Source: Fibrobacterota bacterium
GTDB taxonomy: Bacteria > Fibrobacterota > Chitinivibrionia > Chitinivibrionales > Chitinispirillaceae
Direction: 5' to 3'
DNA length: 64,000 bases
Assembly (NCBI GenBank): GCA_023436205.1
Contig: JAEZKC010000026.1
Span: 1 to 64,000, forward strand
Below, piece after piece: positions 61,073 to 64,000 of this stretch. The stretch's first letter is position 1. Each line of letters starts with the position of its first letter. The notes under the pieces were generated by a model. That model was not told the DNA's origin. It worked only from the letters and a program-made list of their open reading frames with translations, and made no database searches. Position numbers and translations under genes: made by a program.

Positions 61073-61987
61073 ATGATGAAAAAACTAGCATTGCTTATAA
61101 CATTTCTGGCCATGTGTTCAAGCGCCGGCCTGCTCGATCACGCAAATTTCCTGTACAACGAGGGAAAACTCGCACAATCCATTCCTATTTACAAAAAAGC
61201 TGCTCTGGCGGGAGAAAACCCGGCACTGTGCTATTTCAACCTGGCCAATGCCTATTTTCAGATCGACAGCACACCTCAAAGCATTGTGTATTACAGAGCC
61301 TCCATATCCTACGCCCCCGATTTTTTCAGAGGCTATCTCAATCTGGCCATCGCCTATTACACTCTTGAAGATATGGGCGAATGCATTGCGGCAGTTTCAC
61401 GAGCCCTTGAACTGGAACCTCAGGACGAAAAAGCACTCCTTCTGCAGGCTACCGCGTTTCGCAAGACGGGTGCTGTTGCCAGAGCTGTGGTAGCATTTGA
61501 AAAGATCATCGCCGCCAATCCCGAGAAGGAGGAAGCCTATATCTCTCTGGCTGAAATCTATCGGGAGCTGAATGATCCACAGGAAGCAATCAAGTGGCTC
61601 GGCAAGTACCCCGAATCGGGAAAAAATGATTCCTATGCATCTTTACTGATTGCTGAGATTTACGAACAGCAAGGAAAACTGGACCGGGCGCTTTTCCACC
61701 TCAAGAAATCTTTTGACAAGGAGCCATCCAACAAATGGACTTTTTATCGAATGATGGTCCTCTACGAGAAGATGGGAAATGAGCTTGTTGCATTGGAAGA
61801 ATCCCGCCGGGGACTGGAACTTTTCCCCAAATTTGCCGAACTGGCACTTTTTGCGGCAAATATAGCCTTTAAACAGCAGAAATACAGCGAAGCTGAACGT
61901 TATTATACCATTGCCAAGGATAACGGCAACGCCGCAGGGGTCATCGGACTTGAAAACATCAGGCTTGTCCGAAAACAGCTGAACTGA
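61073..61987 (+). CDS. Periplasmic TPR protein of the TtpC-type TonB operon
   Basis: A protein of about 304 residues: signal peptide (KLALLITFLAMCSSA) followed by about seven TPR units, for example PALCYFNLANAYFQIDSTPQ, PDFFRGYLNLAIAYYTLEDM and EEAYISLAEIYRELNDPQEA. TonB2-type clusters commonly end with such a TPR gene. The frame opens at a TTG (61061), but two ATG codons at 61073 and 61076 give a better signal peptide; the choice is uncertain. A bidirectional terminator follows. Confidence 0.85.
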   Translation: MMKKLALLITFLAMCSSAGLLDHANFLYNEGKLAQSIPIYKKAALAGENPALCYFNLANAYFQIDSTPQSIVYYRASISYAPDFFRGYLNLAIAYYTLEDMGECIAAVSRALELEPQDEKALLLQATAFRKTGAVARAVVAFEKIIAANPEKEEAYISLAEIYRELNDPQEAIKWLGKYPESGKNDSYASLLIAEIYEQQGKLDRALFHLKKSFDKEPSNKWTFYRMMVLYEKMGNELVALEESRRGLELFPKFAELALFAANIAFKQQKYSEAERYYTIAKDNGNAAGVIGLENIRLVRKQLN

Positions 61988-62122
61988 ACACTCCAAATGT
62001 GGACAGTACAATTGAAAACGTAGCGCAGAACACCCATTCTTGTTTTTCGATTGTCGAGGGGTGATCGAGAGAATAACAGCAGATCTACCCTACTAAGCAA
62101 ATAACCCCCCTCATAATAAAAA

Positions 62123-62160
62123 AAAGAGCTGCAGTGTTAGCAATAACGCTGCAGCTCTTT
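62123..62160. terminator. Bidirectional terminator between the TPR gene and lpdA
   Basis: AAAGAGCTGCAG / CTGCAGCTCTTT form a perfect 12-bp stem, extended by four inner pairs (TGTT / AACG) to 16 bp with loop AGCAAT. A-run on the left and T-rich end on the right suit termination in both directions. Confidence 0.9.
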
Positions 62161-62181
62161 ATAATGATCAACCATCATAAA

Positions 62182-63573
62182 TTAGATATGGATAGCCCAG
62201 CCCTCCACAGCCCGAGCCCCCTCCATAACCACTTCAGACAAAGTGGGGTGAGCATGAATCATGGTGGCAATATCCTCGGGAAGAAGCTCTGAGGAACGCG
62301 CTAGCAGAAACTCGTGGATCAGTTCAGTTGCTCCGGCTCCTACAATATGCGCACCCAGTATCTCTCTGGTGTCGGGATTTACAAGCACTTTTGCCATGCC
62401 ATCGGCTTCTTCAATGGCAACTGCTTTACCAACACCACGGTAGGGAAATGTCGCTTTCTGGAATTTGACACCCTTAGCCACAGCCTGCTCTTCGGTCAGG
62501 CCAAATGAGGCTATCTGGGGTTCACAGTAAACCGCCCCGGGCACAGCCATCAGATCAAGCCTGGGCGCTCTGGGCGGATGCCCGGCAATGTGCTCAACCG
62601 CAATCTCCCCCTCTTTGGATGCCACATGCGCCAGAAGCGGCGTGGCAACCACATCACCGATGGCATATATAGACTTTACACTTGTCTGACCATAATCCTC
62701 CACCGGTATAAAGCCCTTGACAGTAGTAATCCCCAGAGCTTCAAGACCAATGTTTTCGGTATTGGGAACTCTACCGGTGACCACCAGCACTTTATCAACA
62801 GTTAAGGTACTCTGAGCCCCGTCGCCCCCCTGCAGAGTCACCTCAGCTCTTGAATCATTTTTCTTCAAAGACAGCGCTTTTGTGGAGGTATAAATTTTTA
62901 TTCCCCGCTTGAGGAAAGCTCTCCTTAATACGGTAGTGACTTCGGCATCTTCAGTAGGAAGAATACGGTCCATCATTTCAACAAGATGAACCTCACTTCC
63001 AAAACCATTAAGGATATGGGCAAACTCGGCACCGATTGCTCCAGCTCCCAGGATAAGCACCTTGCCGGGTACTTTCTTGAGCATAAGCGCTCCATCGGAT
63101 GAAAGTACTGTCTGCTCGTCAAACTCAAAGCCGGGTATCTGCCGCGGGCGGGAACCGGTGGCCACGATGATGCTGCCCGCACTCACCTTGCGGCTGCCGT
63201 CGATGGTCACCTCGTGATCTGAACTGAGAACCGCGGTACCGGTTATCACCTCGATGTTATTTTTCTTAAAGAGATAAGCCACCCCGCGGGATAAGGTATC
63301 GGCCGCCTTTCGGGAAGCATTGAACACCTGCTCATAATCAAACCCGGACTGGTCGATTTTGAGCCCCATGGATTCCAGTTTGGACTGGCTGCGGAAAATT
63401 TCGGACTGGTGGATCAGTGACTTTGACGGAATACAACCAATATTAAGGCAAACTCCGCCAATTTTCCCCTTTTCGACAACCGCCACCTTGAGTTTAAGTT
63501 GAGCGGCCCTGATTGCCGCAACATAACCTCCGGGGCCTGAACCGATAATAACCACATCGTAATCGTATGCCAT
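62182..63573 (-). CDS. lpdA: Dihydrolipoyl dehydrogenase
   Basis: A 463-residue FAD-dependent E3 component of 2-oxoacid dehydrogenase complexes. Motifs: VVIIGSGPGGYVAAIRAAQL (FAD), the redox-active disulfide GGVCLNIGCIPSKSL (residues about 40-54), the NAD fold VLILGAGAIGAEFAHIL, the second FAD site SIYAIGDVV, and the catalytic HAHPTLSE near the C-terminus. The ATG at 63573 has GAGG 5 bases upstream; the open frame extends to a TTG at 63603. It lies downstream of an E2 gene on the same strand. Confidence 0.96.
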   Translation of the reverse strand: MAYDYDVVIIGSGPGGYVAAIRAAQLKLKVAVVEKGKIGGVCLNIGCIPSKSLIHQSEIFRSQSKLESMGLKIDQSGFDYEQVFNASRKAADTLSRGVAYLFKKNNIEVITGTAVLSSDHEVTIDGSRKVSAGSIIVATGSRPRQIPGFEFDEQTVLSSDGALMLKKVPGKVLILGAGAIGAEFAHILNGFGSEVHLVEMMDRILPTEDAEVTTVLRRAFLKRGIKIYTSTKALSLKKNDSRAEVTLQGGDGAQSTLTVDKVLVVTGRVPNTENIGLEALGITTVKGFIPVEDYGQTSVKSIYAIGDVVATPLLAHVASKEGEIAVEHIAGHPPRAPRLDLMAVPGAVYCEPQIASFGLTEEQAVAKGVKFQKATFPYRGVGKAVAIEEADGMAKVLVNPDTREILGAHIVGAGATELIHEFLLARSSELLPEDIATMIHAHPTLSEVVMEGARAVEGWAIHI

Positions 63574-63715
63574 CGTAGCCTCGTTTAAAAAAGTCAGACA
63601 CAAACATTCAAAGCATCTCTGCCAGAACCATTTTCAGCAAACTTTTAAATTAATTCCGCTCAGCCGGATATAAAACAGAAAACTATTCCTGTCTGAATAT
63701 CAGGCCATAAACCCT

Positions 63716-64000
63716 TCAATACAAGGCATTAATCGGGTCCTCCAGCATATTTTTCAGCTCCCGGGCAAACTCCGCAGCCTGCGCGCCATCGATCACCCGA
63801 TGATCACAAGACACTGTAAAAATCATACTGGACTGAACAACAATGTTGCCATCCTTGGAAACAACCGGCTCCTTGAAAATTTCTCCGACTGCCAAAATTG
63901 CGGAAGCCGGTGGATTTATAATGGCAGTGAACTGCCGGACACCCCAGGCTCCAAGATTACTTATAGTGAAAGAGGCGTTTGTGTACTCCTCCATTTTCAG
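63716..64000 (-). CDS. 2-oxoacid dehydrogenase E2 acyltransferase, C-terminal part
   Basis: The C-terminal ~95 residues of a lipoate-dependent acyltransferase: FTISNLGAWGVRQFTAIINP, SAILAVGEI, the active-site SCDHRVIDGAQAAEF, and a final LEDPINALY. The gene runs past the right edge. Pyruvate, 2-oxoglutarate or branched-chain specificity cannot be told from this part. lpdA follows 140 bases downstream on the same strand, so E2 and E3 form one cluster. Confidence 0.93.
   Translation of the reverse strand: MKMEEYTNASFTISNLGAWGVRQFTAIINPPASAILAVGEIFKEPVVSKDGNIVVQSSMIFTVSCDHRVIDGAQAAEFARELKNMLEDPINALY

Overview
The window most resembles a Fibrobacterota genome (Fibrobacter/Chitinivibrionia type) or a close relative. 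The clues are a TIGR02147-family regulator (21426-22286), the remnant of a FISUMP ('Fibrobacter succinogenes major paralogous') domain at 13703-13975, C-termini resembling type IX secretion sorting domains, many carboxypeptidase-regulatory-like (CarboxypepD_reg) domains, several TonB systems, and didermic outer-membrane proteins and lipoproteins throughout. The assignment is an inference from families; no rRNA or tRNA gene is visible to settle it.

Layout. 1-7 kb: aconitase-family LeuC with an XRE-cupin regulator, an ATPase/cyclic-nucleotide-binding signalling protein, a NarL-type response regulator, a CBS protein and uvrC. 7-14.5 kb: accessory region with a pRiA4b ORF-3-like protein, a lipoprotein, a large TPR protein flanked by copies of an intergenic repeat, an ASCH-like protein, a YsnF/AvaK-type stress protein, and a secreted protein next to a broken FISUMP tail. 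14.9-23 kb: an unusual minus-strand locus in which a small secreted cohesin protein, a TIGR02147 regulator and a 2121-residue dockerin protein with ten tandem fibronectin-III-like repeats follow one another. 23-32 kb: a large secreted lipoprotein on the plus strand and, convergent with it, a compact operon of lipoprotein, TonB-dependent receptor, ExbB, ExbD and TonB. 32-41.6 kb: housekeeping genes (CorC-type CNNM/CBS protein, ssb, an ExbD-AgmX pair without ExbB, alkD-like, inositol-monophosphatase-like, AraC-GyrI, lepB, phosphofructokinase).

43.5-62 kb looks like one phosphate-starvation region. It holds a PHP-glycosyltransferase, pstS-pstC-pstA-phoB without pstB, phoU or a kinase, a TonB-dependent receptor carrying six CarboxypepD_reg domains, a beta-helix-like lipoprotein, a MORN/YwqK-type lipoprotein, and a TtpC-type TonB operon (DUF3450-like, long ExbB, ExbB, ExbD, TonB, TPR). 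Upstream of five transcription units I find direct repeats of the form CTAACA-N5 at an exact 11-nt period, usually four blocks; at the glycosyltransferase and pstS the four blocks and the distance to a -10-like hexamer are the same. I read these as PhoB boxes that tie the dedicated TonB energiser, receptor and lipoproteins to phosphate limitation.

Two genes of this region carry in-frame stop codons (TAA at 43658 in the glycosyltransferase, TGA at 57700 in the DUF3450-like gene), so either the strain is losing them or the assembly has errors. The window ends with lpdA and the C-terminal part of an E2 acyltransferase gene. The two most interesting systems are the cohesin/dockerin locus and the Pho-linked TonB system.
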